A stretch of 33,905 nt of DNA from a bacterium UBA4637 (GTDB taxonomy: Bacteria > Bacteroidota > Bacteroidia > Bacteroidales > Bacteroidaceae): positions 35,392 through 69,296 of the forward strand of contig DHMR01000096.1 of the NCBI GenBank assembly GCA_002405875.1, in the 5' to 3' direction. Numbering within the stretch: the first letter of the stretch is position 1; every line of letters begins with the position of its first letter. A model generated the notes under the pieces. That model ran no database searches. It saw only the letters and a program-made list of their open reading frames with translations, and was not told the origin of the DNA. The position numbers were made by a program, and so were the translations under genes. Positions 15,402 to 22,021 of this stretch are shown one piece after another.

Positions 15402-16466
15402 TTATGTATGAATATACGGAATATTGTTCTCCAACTTATTGAGCAGCGCATTCAGCTTCGTGTGCATGTAGCCGCCGGGATTGGTCAGGGGCGTGCCCTT
15501 GTTCTGCATCTTCTGCCGGAACCATTCCTGGTGATGGAAAAACTCGTCGATGGCGGCGAGCATCGTGTACTTGATGCGGATGCAGAGGAGGTTGGCGGGA
15601 CCTTGGTCCATGTTCCATTCCAGCTTCAGCTTCAAGCTCACCCGGTGCTGGTACATGTCGAGCTGGGCCTTGCGGGAGGAGTCCAGTTCGACGTCACGGC
15701 GCGACTGGAAGTTGAAGAGCACACGGTCCGCCCAGATGTCCTTCTTGTCCTCGTCCTTCCAGAGCGGCACGTAGTCGAAGTGCAACTCGCATTGTTGGGT
15801 CTGATAGGCTTGCTCCATTTCCTTGCGCGCCACCTCCAGGAGGTCTCGCTTCACCGCCGTATAACTGGCGTAGTTGCCCTGCGGACTGAGATACTTGGCG
15901 AGGAATTCGGGACGGAGCTGGCGTTGTCCTCCGGCGATGCAGGTGTAATACAGGCGATACATCTGTCGGGTGGGATAGTGGTTGAACTGAAAATAGGTCT
16001 TGATGTCGAGGTAATGGTAGCCCGTCTGATTGCTCAGGTAATACCTCAGCACCTCCAACTTGGTATGCAATATCACATACGGCGGTTTTCTGCCCGCTGG
16101 CGAGAACTCCACGGTGAAGAGTTGCGGAAAACTCGCATAGCGGGTTATCTTCTGGCTCACTTTGTAGGGGATTTGTATCCCCTTGCTCGCCATGGATTGC
16201 AGGGCGAGGCGAAGCTTGGAGTAATGGGTGCTGCTCGGTTCGAGCTCGCGGAGCGGAATCTTGGTGTGGCGCATCTGCTCGGACACCTCGTCGCGGGAGA
16301 ACGTGAGCAACTTGGCACCCTTGCACTGCTGGTTGATGGCATCGTGGATGTCATCCTGGCAAAAGGCAATGATGCGCATGAGGATGCGGTTTTCATACAC
16401 CGTATAGGAGTTTAAGGTAAGGCTCATCACGTGAAGCTCTACGATCTTTTCTTCATGATTCTTCAT
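15402..16466 (-). CDS. Rep_3-family plasmid-type replication initiator protein
   Basis: This 354-residue protein resembles the RepB/RepA (Rep_3) initiators of Bacteroidetes plasmids. An N-terminal winged-helix-like part has YENRILMRIIAFCQDDI and LTFSRDEVSEQM. The middle part has strands and KYLSPQGNYASYTAVKRDLLEVARKEMEQAY, typical of the second winged helix. The C-terminal WNMDQGPANLLCIRIKYT segment ends with helical sequence. Such proteins bind iterons and open the origin. Here the gene sits among chromosomal genes, so it may be a remnant or a co-opted initiator. A 10-bp inverted repeat lies 3 nt before the start (16470-16506), as expected for autoregulated rep genes. A consensus promoter at 16821-16852 would give a leader of about 350 nt. 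No partition or mobilisation genes are visible. Confidence 0.7.
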   Translation of the reverse strand: MKNHEEKIVELHVMSLTLNSYTVYENRILMRIIAFCQDDIHDAINQQCKGAKLLTFSRDEVSEQMRHTKIPLRELEPSSTHYSKLRLALQSMASKGIQIPYKVSQKITRYASFPQLFTVEFSPAGRKPPYVILHTKLEVLRYYLSNQTGYHYLDIKTYFQFNHYPTRQMYRLYYTCIAGGQRQLRPEFLAKYLSPQGNYASYTAVKRDLLEVARKEMEQAYQTQQCELHFDYVPLWKDEDKKDIWADRVLFNFQSRRDVELDSSRKAQLDMYQHRVSLKLKLEWNMDQGPANLLCIRIKYTMLAAIDEFFHHQEWFRQKMQNKGTPLTNPGGYMHTKLNALLNKLENNIPYIHT

Positions 16467-16469
16467 TTT

Positions 16470-16506
16470 CTGTTTTTAGTTAAAAGATTGTGTATTCTAA
16501 AAACAG
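16470..16506. promoter_or_regulatory. 10-bp perfect inverted repeat at the rep start, possible operator
   Basis: CTGTTTTTAG (16470-16479) and CTAAAAACAG (16497-16506) are exact inverse complements with a 17-nt spacer. The repeat ends 3 nt upstream of the rep start codon. It has no T-run on either side, so a terminator is unlikely. It could be an operator for Rep or an RNA hairpin over the initiation region. Confidence 0.55.
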
Positions 16507-16562
16507 CAGGAAGAGAGAGATTGGAAAGCTCATAATCATCTAGGCAGCATACTATTTCTTGG

Positions 16563-16814
16563 TCGAGATTCCAAGAATTCGGTAGAGTAGCCACCTCACA
16601 CAAAGAAGGCTAACCAAACCTCAGTTCCTGCCGTAATTCTTGTCTTTGAATTACGCAGACCATGGTCTGGTTAGGATGTCTTTGTGCAGCTATCTCAAGA
16701 GGTACCGATCCTCATTCGACTGGGACAGCTTGTCTTATCATCCTAATCTCGTAAAAAGTCTGGATGAGCGTCCTGCTTCGTCGCTCCTTCTCGTCAGAGC
16801 ACATTCTGCTTATC
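16563..16814 (-). ncRNA. Candidate structured RNA, or long structured leader of rep
   Basis: A consensus promoter points to transcription from near 16814 on the minus strand. The transcript folds by eye into a long rod. GTAATTC and GAATTAC form an apical hairpin (16628-16639 with 16648-16658). A longer arm pairs 16599-16620 with 16664-16686 (CACAAAGA and TCTTTGTG, then CTAACC and GGTTAG), with bulges. TCGGTA and TACCGA, and GTCGA and TCGAC, pair further out. It may be a small RNA of rod-like architecture (6S-like in shape only) or a regulatory leader of rep. The exact ends are not known, and no terminator was found before rep. Confidence 0.4.
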
Positions 16815-16820
16815 CGTTGG

Positions 16821-16852
16821 CAAAAGTACTACATTTTTTTGAACCCTACAAA
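16821..16852 (-). promoter_or_regulatory. Bacteroidetes-type promoter upstream of the structured RNA and rep
   Basis: On the minus strand TTTG (16849-16852), a 20-bp spacer and TACTTTTG (16821-16828) match the consensus. No ORF starts just downstream; the first gene is rep, 350 nt away. Confidence 0.65.
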
Positions 16853-17004
16853 CTTTTGGGCAAAAAAATGAAAAAAAATTGATTCCCCTCGCACGCATCA
16901 CTCATTTTCTTCTGATTTTATATACTCATATCTCTCATTTTATATGCCCCATTTTACGCCTTGTAAGTCATTGTTATACAAATAGATACGATTCTGCTCC
17001 CGAG

Positions 17005-17048
17005 GAAAAGCGGGAACATGGATGAGGCATCCTGCGAAAAGCGGGAAC
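17005..17048. repeat. Two 13-bp direct repeats (GAAAAGCGGGAAC), iteron-like
   Basis: Exact copies lie at 17005-17017 and 17036-17048, 31 bp apart start to start. Right after them is a hairpin (TGGGAGG 17064-17070 with CCTCCCA 17082-17088). They lie upstream of rep. Two copies are fewer than in typical iteron arrays, so an origin role is tentative. Confidence 0.4.
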
Positions 17049-17122
17049 CTATACGGAGAAAGGTGGGAGGGAAATAGCCAACCTCCCATAAATCTGAGAT
17101 TTTTGGCTAAATGTTAAATTCC

Positions 17123-17153
17123 TTGGAGCGAGCGAAACTTTTGTCTATCTTTG
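17123..17153 (+). promoter_or_regulatory. Promoter of the amidase/DUF5675 unit
   Basis: TTG (17123-17125), a 20-bp spacer and TATCTTTG (17146-17153) resemble the consensus. Transcription would start near 17160 and cross the palindrome cluster (17321-17436) before the amidase gene, giving a leader of about 335 nt. Confidence 0.55.
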
Positions 17154-17320
17154 CACACAGAAATCTTTGCACTCAGAACTGACATTGTATATAGATAGAA
17201 GGTCCTGTCCTCGCATCAGGCAAGACTAGTATAAGTAAAAGACGATAGAATCATTTGTTTTTCTTAATCAAAATCTAAGCTATGAAAAATAAGAAATTGT
17301 TTTACATGACAATTCATGGA

Positions 17321-17436
17321 GTGGGGAGCCCGGGAGGGTTCCCTTGCCCCACTTTTATTTTTTCCTCGGGAGGAAAAAATTCAAACCACGGGTACTTCCG
17401 ATTTTTACCTCCCGAGGGAGGGCGATCTCCCCCGGG
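17321..17436. repeat. Cluster of G+C-rich nested inverted repeats in the amidase leader
   Basis: The stretch has GTGGGG (17321-17326) with CCCCAC (17347-17352); ATTTTTTCCTC (17357-17367) with GAGGAAAAAAT (17370-17380), an 11-bp perfect stem; CCTCCC (17408-17413) with GGGAGG (17416-17421); and GGGAG (17416-17420) with CTCCC (17427-17431). The last two exclude each other. A 72-codon frame starts at 17282 (MKNKKLFYMTIHGVG...) and runs through the cluster to 17500, but its product is Gly/Pro-rich and looks like translated palindromes, so I do not call it a gene. The cluster may be a regulatory RNA or a small inserted element. Confidence 0.55.
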
Positions 17437-17496
17437 ACGCAACTATAGGAAATTCGGAAAATTTTGGACAACAAACCTTATAAAATGTATAGAAAT

Positions 17497-18045
17497 ATGA
17501 AAAGACACGTCAATCTTATTGTACTGCATTGCTCTGCCACTCGCCGCAATCGCACGTACACCGTTCAACAACTCTTCCACGACCATGTGGAGGTCAATCA
17601 CTGGCGCTACATCGGCTACCACTTCTACATCCTGCGGAATGGCAGGGTAAAGTCCACTCGTCCGCTGGAGCGCATGGGCGCCCACGCCAAGGGATTCAAC
17701 GCCCACAGCATCGGCATCTGTTACGAGGGAGGCCTCGACGAGAGCGGACAGCCCTGCGACACCCGAACCTGGGAGCAGAAGGTGGCGATGATGAAGCTCG
17801 TCGTGCAGCTCCACCAGCAGTTCCCGACCATCAAGGAGGTGCTGGGACACTGCGACTTGCCCGGCGTCCAGAAAGCCTGTCCCTGCTTCAATGCGTCCTC
17901 GCTCCAGGACCTCTTGAAGGTGAAGGACATGGATGAGCTGGAGAAGTACATCGCCGAGATGAAGGCCGTAGAAAACCATACGGATGAAAAGGCGAATGGA
18001 AGTGGTAAGGCGAATGGGTGTGATGAGAAAGGAGGCGTGGCATGA
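17497..18045 (+). CDS. N-acetylmuramoyl-L-alanine amidase (Amidase_2, T7-lysozyme type)
   Basis: This enzyme cleaves the amide bond between N-acetylmuramic acid and L-alanine in peptidoglycan. The Zn ligands of the T7-lysozyme type are visible: His11 (LIVLHCSATR), His118 (LGHCDLPG) and Cys128 (KACPCF). Tyr41 (IGYHFYI) and Lys126 match catalytic positions. The catalytic domain spans residues of about 5-140. The last 45 residues are a charged, Lys/Glu/Gly-rich tail. There is no signal peptide, so export would need another route, as with phage endolysins. The frame is open to a TTG at 17464 and an ATG at 17485, but the family starts near MKRHVNLIVLHCSA, so I use 17497. The stop overlaps the start of the DUF5675 gene by 4 nt (ATGA), which points to translational coupling. 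Genes of this type often accompany HU-related genes in Bacteroidales. Confidence 0.88.
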   Translation: MKRHVNLIVLHCSATRRNRTYTVQQLFHDHVEVNHWRYIGYHFYILRNGRVKSTRPLERMGAHAKGFNAHSIGICYEGGLDESGQPCDTRTWEQKVAMMKLVVQLHQQFPTIKEVLGHCDLPGVQKACPCFNASSLQDLLKVKDMDELEKYIAEMKAVENHTDEKANGSGKANGCDEKGGVA

Positions 18046-18419
18046 GAATCGAAATCCTAAGATTTGCTCGGTATCACAAGGCTGTGCATGGCCGTCTGAG
18101 AATCGACGGAGAACCCGTGTGCGACACCTTGGAGAATGCCGACAACTGTCTGCCTGTTGGCGTGTATGGTCTGACTATGAGAAAGTTGAAGGGATTCAAG
18201 CGCAGGCGCATCGTCATCGGCGACCGCTCATGCGTTACCGACCACAATGGTCCTTATCGCTTGCTGGATGGAAGCGTCAGTGTCGGGGAATGCCATTACC
18301 TAGGCTTCCTCATCCATTGCCGGGAATACTTTGATCCGCTCATGGAGCGAGTGAGAATGGCGATGCGTCGCCACCAAAAAATAACCGTCATCATCCGCGA
18401 GGATGATGACGACCGGTAA
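18042..18419 (+). CDS. DUF5675-family protein
   Basis: This 125-residue protein resembles the DUF5675 family. It has the typical 'VCDTLENADNCLPVGVYGLTMRK' flow (a conserved start with DTLE, then a LPxGxY strand), a middle GPYRLLDGSVSVGE and a C-terminal LGFLIHCREYFDPLMERVR helix. There is no signal peptide and no membrane helix. DUF5675 genes are common in phages and prophage-like regions of Bacteroidales, often beside amidases, but their biochemical role is unknown. The start overlaps the amidase stop by 4 nt, so the two proteins are probably made together. No holin or structural phage gene was seen in the window. Confidence 0.75.
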   Translation: MRIEILRFARYHKAVHGRLRIDGEPVCDTLENADNCLPVGVYGLTMRKLKGFKRRRIVIGDRSCVTDHNGPYRLLDGSVSVGECHYLGFLIHCREYFDPLMERVRMAMRRHQKITVIIREDDDDR

Positions 18420-18554
18420 AACAGAAATGTCCCGCCCTATTGTAAAGTAATCGGTATTATGGTAAATAGAACTAGGGAGAAACGACAATCCCGCTCTCTC
18501 TTGCCAAAAACTCCATAAAAGTAAGATGAAACACTGGATTATGAAAAAAGAAAA

Positions 18555-18585
18555 GGCCCCGACAGGAAAAAATCCTGCCAGGGCC
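18555..18585 (-). terminator. Intrinsic terminator after the AraC-family gene
   Basis: A 13-bp stem (18555-18567 with 18573-18585) has a 5-nt A loop. Its two mismatches become G-U pairs on the minus strand, and a T-rich run (complement of 18542-18554) follows there. It lies 49 nt after the stop at 18634. Confidence 0.7.
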
Positions 18586-18633
18586 CGGAAGCATGCTTTA
18601 AAACTTCCAAAAAATAGAAAGCTAAATATTATC

Positions 18634-19521
18634 TTAGACGATGATTCTCGTCTTGTGATAATTCTCTCTGAACTCGCTCGGCGAACATCCTTTCTTCTTC
18701 TTGAAGATGCGATTGAAATTACTCAGGTTGTTGAACCCGCAGTCATATCCAATCTCGCTGATGCTCTTGGCGGTGTCCACCAGCATCCGGGCTGCATAGC
18801 CCAAACGCAAGTCTATGATGTACTCACTGATGTTTCTGCCCGTATGCAACTTGAAGAATCGACTGAATGCACTGGCACTCATGCCTGCTATATCCGCCAA
18901 CATCGGCAAGCGCAAATCATCCATGTAGTTCTTGGAGATATAGTTCTTCACCTTCAAGATGCGGCGGCTGTCGTCCTCGACGGACACCCTCGCATAACTG
19001 CTGGACGCCAAGGTTCTCACTCCGTCACAGCGTGACAATTCATAGAGAATGGTCAGGAACTGCTGTACGGCATAGAAACCGTCCTTGATGCTGCTGAGCG
19101 TATCCAACATACCATACACCTTCATGATGGCTTTCATCGGAAAGGCCAATCCCTTGCGGGCTTCCTGCATCATGCGCGTGATGCTCGCATACGGATTGCG
19201 ACCAAACAAGGTCTCCGTACCCATGCTGAAGTCAAACTGGATGGTAATCTCACGGATGTCTTCGCTGTGGCATTCGTTCTGCTCCCAGACATGCTCCAGA
19301 TCGGGCGATGTAATCAAACAAAGATCATAATCGCCGATAACTTCCTGGGAATCACCGACAATGCGTCTCACTCCCTTGGCGTTCTCGACAAAATTGAGCT
19401 CGAACACCGAATGGTTGTGGATAGGATATGTAAACTCCTTCTTGTGTCGGTCGGCGATGTAAAGCACGTCCTTACCCATCAACGGTGTAATCTCATGTAT
19501 GATTCTTCTTTCCTCTGGCAT
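18634..19521 (-). CDS. AraC-family transcriptional regulator
   Basis: This 295-residue regulator has a cupin-like sensing domain in the N-terminal half (FTYPIHNHSVFELNFVENAKG around residues 30-50) and an AraC-type double helix-turn-helix at about 190-290. The second part contains LADIAGMSASAFSRFFKLHTG (first HTH), ISEIGYDCGFNNLSNFNRIFK (second HTH) and the conserved GCSPSEFR near the end. The target is unknown. It is 65 nt downstream of dapA on the same strand, so it may be transcribed with dapA, but a separate promoter cannot be excluded. The ATG at 19521 is the first in frame and gives a complete family-length product. A terminator follows at 18555-18585. Confidence 0.9.
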   Translation of the reverse strand: MPEERRIIHEITPLMGKDVLYIADRHKKEFTYPIHNHSVFELNFVENAKGVRRIVGDSQEVIGDYDLCLITSPDLEHVWEQNECHSEDIREITIQFDFSMGTETLFGRNPYASITRMMQEARKGLAFPMKAIMKVYGMLDTLSSIKDGFYAVQQFLTILYELSRCDGVRTLASSSYARVSVEDDSRRILKVKNYISKNYMDDLRLPMLADIAGMSASAFSRFFKLHTGRNISEYIIDLRLGYAARMLVDTAKSISEIGYDCGFNNLSNFNRIFKKKKGCSPSEFRENYHKTRIIV

Positions 19522-19586
19522 AGATGCTGTATTTTAAGATTACAAGTTTCGGTTGCTGGGACTCTCAATCCCAAGGTATGCGCCTT

Positions 19587-20474
19587 CTAGAAGCGCAAGT
19601 CCTTGATGATGTCACTCATCTTCTGCTTGGTGGCAATGCGTGTTGGCACCAATGGCAGACGCAACTCGTTCTCGATGAATCCCATGTCGTTGAGCAAAGC
19701 CTTGACTCCGGCAGGATTGCCATCGACAAACAACAAGCTGTAAAGCTCGGTGAAGGCATGGTGTATCTTGCGAGCTGGCTCGTATTCTCCACGGAACTCC
19801 AGGCGAATCATGCGGCTGAAGGCTTTCGGCAGTGCGTTGCCGATGACGGAAATCACGCCGGCTGCCCCACTCGCTATCATGGAGAAAGTCAAGGCGTCGT
19901 CGCCGCTGATGACCTCGAAGTTGTCTGGCTTGTTCTTGATGATCTCGTCTACCTGCTCCAGACTGCCACTCGCCTCCTTGATGGCGACGATGTTAGGGAA
20001 ATCACGAGCGATGCGGCATGTAGTCTCAGGTTTCATGTTGACACCTGTTCTGCCTGGTACATTATATAATACGATAGGTAGTGGACTCACCTCGGCTATC
20101 GCCTTGAAGTGCTGGTAAAGTCCCTCCTGAGATGGCTTGTTGTAATATGGGCAGATGCTCAAGATACCATCGATTCCACTCCAGTCTGAGTTCTTGATCT
20201 CGTCAACGACGGCGGCTGTGTTGTTGCCTCCACAGTATTTCAAGATTTTGATGCGACCCTGGTTGACCTCCTTGACAAGCTCGGTGATCTTGTCCTTCTC
20301 CTCCTTGGTCAGGCAAGGAGCCTCGCCGGTAGTGGCGAGAATGCAAAGGAAGTCTGCACCATTGTCTATTTGGAACTCCACCAAGCGCTTCAAAGCTGGG
20401 TAGTCGACCGATCCATCGGTCTTAAATGGGGTTATCAGGGCTATTCCTAAGCCCTTGAAAATATTCTGTGCCAT
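19587..20474 (-). CDS. dapA: 4-hydroxy-tetrahydrodipicolinate synthase
   Basis: DapA condenses pyruvate with L-aspartate semialdehyde, the first committed step to diaminopimelate and lysine. The 295-residue product has the family signatures: LATTGE near residue 47-51, the active-site Tyr137 in VLYNVPGRTG, and the Schiff-base Lys166 in IVAIKEASG. The C-terminal part continues to full length. The frame is open to an ATG at 20495, but the -7 element of the promoter (20498-20505) is only 3 nt away, so transcription begins too close to it; the ATG at 20474 (MAQNIFKGLG) is the true start. It shares an intergenic region with the divergent truA gene. The araC-family gene follows on the same strand. 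Confidence 0.96.
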   Translation of the reverse strand: MAQNIFKGLGIALITPFKTDGSVDYPALKRLVEFQIDNGADFLCILATTGEAPCLTKEEKDKITELVKEVNQGRIKILKYCGGNNTAAVVDEIKNSDWSGIDGILSICPYYNKPSQEGLYQHFKAIAEVSPLPIVLYNVPGRTGVNMKPETTCRIARDFPNIVAIKEASGSLEQVDEIIKNKPDNFEVISGDDALTFSMIASGAAGVISVIGNALPKAFSRMIRLEFRGEYEPARKIHHAFTELYSLLFVDGNPAGVKALLNDMGFIENELRLPLVPTRIATKQKMSDIIKDLRF

Positions 20475-20497
20475 ATATCTTATTTCAATTTCCATTG

Positions 20498-20528
20498 CAA
20501 AAATACAAATTTATTATCGAATTGCAAA
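20498..20528 (-). promoter_or_regulatory. Promoter of dapA
   Basis: On the minus strand TTTG (20525-20528), a 19-bp spacer and TATTTTTG (20498-20505) form a complete consensus. The predicted start near 20491 decides in favour of the ATG at 20474 over the one at 20495. Confidence 0.75.
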
Positions 20529-20609
20529 ATAAATTTGGACTTTTCTTTCAAAATTGTATCAAAAACGAAAAAAAACGGTATGATTATCGTATATATCTTA
20601 TATTTTTCG

Positions 20610-20617
20610 TACCTTTG
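20610..20617 (+). promoter_or_regulatory. -7 element of truA
   Basis: TACCTTTG ends only 5 nt before the truA ATG at 20623. No good -33 TTTG is seen 19-21 bp upstream. The transcript would begin at or very near the start codon, so the mRNA may be leaderless. Confidence 0.5.
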
Positions 20618-20622
20618 CAGCT

Positions 20623-21405
20623 ATGAGTAGATATTTTATTACCTTCCAATATGACGGCACCCGCTACCATGGGTGGCAGATTCAGCCGAATGCCAACACG
20701 GTGCAACAGGAGTTGCAGCACGCCCTCTCGCTGGTTCTCCGAAAGGACATCGAGGTGGTGGGGGCTGGCCGTACCGACACCGGGGTGCATGCCCGCAAGA
20801 TGGCTGCCCACTTCGACTGGACGGCTCCCGATTCGAATGATGCATCAGAGAGTAAACCCGAGTCGGTGCTGCCGATGGCGTGCGACCAGTTGGTCTATCG
20901 CCTAAACCGCATCTTGCCTCGTGACATCGCCGTCTATGAGGTGTTTCCTGTAACCGCCGATATGCATGCCCGATTCTCGGCTACCTCGCGTACCTATCAT
21001 TATTATATACACACGCGCAAGGATCCTTTCGAGCGTCATTATTCGCTCCAGATTCATTATCCCCTGGATTTCGAAAAGATGAACGAGGCGGCGCAGAGGT
21101 TCTTGTCGCACGAGGATTATGCTGCTTTCTGCAAGGCGGGCGCAGACAACAAGACCACGCTCTGCCATGTCACCGCCGCCCGATGGGTGCAGACCTCCCC
21201 TACCACGTGGTATTTCGAGATTACAGCCAACCGTTTCCTTCGCAACATGGTGAGGGCGGTCGTCGGCACGCTCATCGACGTGGGCAGGGGCAAGATCAGC
21301 CTTCAGCAATTCCAGGACATCCTTCTGCATGGCACCCGAAGTGATGCGGGCGAGAGCATGCCGGGCAACGCCCTCTTCCTCGAAGATGTCAGCTATGATT
21401 TTTGA
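20623..21405 (+). CDS. truA: tRNA pseudouridine(38-40) synthase TruA
   Basis: TruA converts uridines 38-40 of the tRNA anticodon arm to pseudouridine. The 260-residue product starts with YFITFQYDGTRYHGWQ, the family's N-terminus, and has the catalytic aspartate at residue 52 in GAGRTDTGVHA. The later motif FLRNMVRAVVGTLIDVGRGK is the conserved C-terminal element. The length fits the bacterial family. Its promoter -7 element is immediately before the ATG, suggesting a leaderless mRNA. The gene is divergent from dapA and converges with yigZ; after its stop lie short GAGTGTT repeats (21406-21421) with no clear terminator. Confidence 0.96.
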   Translation: MSRYFITFQYDGTRYHGWQIQPNANTVQQELQHALSLVLRKDIEVVGAGRTDTGVHARKMAAHFDWTAPDSNDASESKPESVLPMACDQLVYRLNRILPRDIAVYEVFPVTADMHARFSATSRTYHYYIHTRKDPFERHYSLQIHYPLDFEKMNEAAQRFLSHEDYAAFCKAGADNKTTLCHVTAARWVQTSPTTWYFEITANRFLRNMVRAVVGTLIDVGRGKISLQQFQDILLHGTRSDAGESMPGNALFLEDVSYDF

Positions 21406-21433
21406 GTGTTGAGTGTTGAGTCATGCGCATTTT

Positions 21434-22021
21434 TCACTCGAAGGACAGTTTCTTGAGGCGGGTGCGCAACTGTTCCGCCTCGCTCTTCCGGATGGAGAGC
21501 TTGATAGTGCAGGTGTTGTCGAACTGCTGGTCGAGGATGCGGGGATTCATCTCCTTGACGATTCGCATCACGTCGTTCATCATCGGATAAGTGAAATCGT
21601 AGGTCACGACTTCCTCCACTTGGCGGGTCACTTCCTCGCAATGCGCCAAGGCGTCGATGGCGGCTTCCCGGTAGGCAACAATCAAACCGCTCGTGCCTAG
21701 TTTGACACCTCCGAAATATCGGATGACGACAATCAGGATATCCGTCAAGTCTGCCTTGACAATCTGTCCCAGGATCGGTTTGCCGGCTGTCGAGGATGGT
21801 TCCCCGTCGTCGTTGGCACGAAATTCTTTTTTCTCGGGTCCCAGCATGTAGGCATAGCAACAATGTCGGGCATCATAATATTTCTTTCGGTAACTCGCCA
21901 CGATTTCCTTGACTTCCTCCACGGTCGTCACATGATGGGCGAAGGCGAGGAACTTACTCCGCTTCTCGGTATAATATCCCTCGCCTACTCGGTCTTCTAT
22001 CGTTTTATATTCGTCTATCAT
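21434..22021 (-). CDS. YigZ/IMPACT (UPF0029) family protein
   Basis: This 195-residue protein belongs to the YigZ/IMPACT family. It has the family core: KRSKFLAFAHHV at residues 20-31, DARHCCYAYMLG, the signature FRANDDGEPSSTAGKPIL and YFGGVKLGTSGLIVAYREAA. The C-terminal part (QFDNTCTIKLSIRKSEAEQL) matches the DUF1949 domain. The molecular function in bacteria is not well defined; eukaryotic IMPACT modulates translational control. The start ATG follows the stop codon of the DUF1015 gene directly (TAA-ATG, no gap), which indicates translational coupling to that gene. Confidence 0.93.
   Translation of the reverse strand: MIDEYKTIEDRVGEGYYTEKRSKFLAFAHHVTTVEEVKEIVASYRKKYYDARHCCYAYMLGPEKKEFRANDDGEPSSTAGKPILGQIVKADLTDILIVVIRYFGGVKLGTSGLIVAYREAAIDALAHCEEVTRQVEEVVTYDFTYPMMNDVMRIVKEMNPRILDQQFDNTCTIKLSIRKSEAEQLRTRLKKLSFE

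Noticed and set aside
16640..16882. 80-codon plus-strand frame in the rep upstream region
   Set aside because: It overlaps the stem-forming stretch and the minus-strand promoter, has no recognisable protein pattern, and no promoter on its own strand.
17282..17500. 72-codon frame starting MKNKKLFYMTIHGVG
   Set aside because: Most of it is translated palindromes (Gly/Pro-rich), and it overlaps the amidase start. The start context is good, so it is mentioned under the repeat cluster but not called.
21402..21436. GAGTGTT repeats between truA and yigZ as a terminator
   Set aside because: They are direct rather than inverted repeats with no clear stem and T-run.
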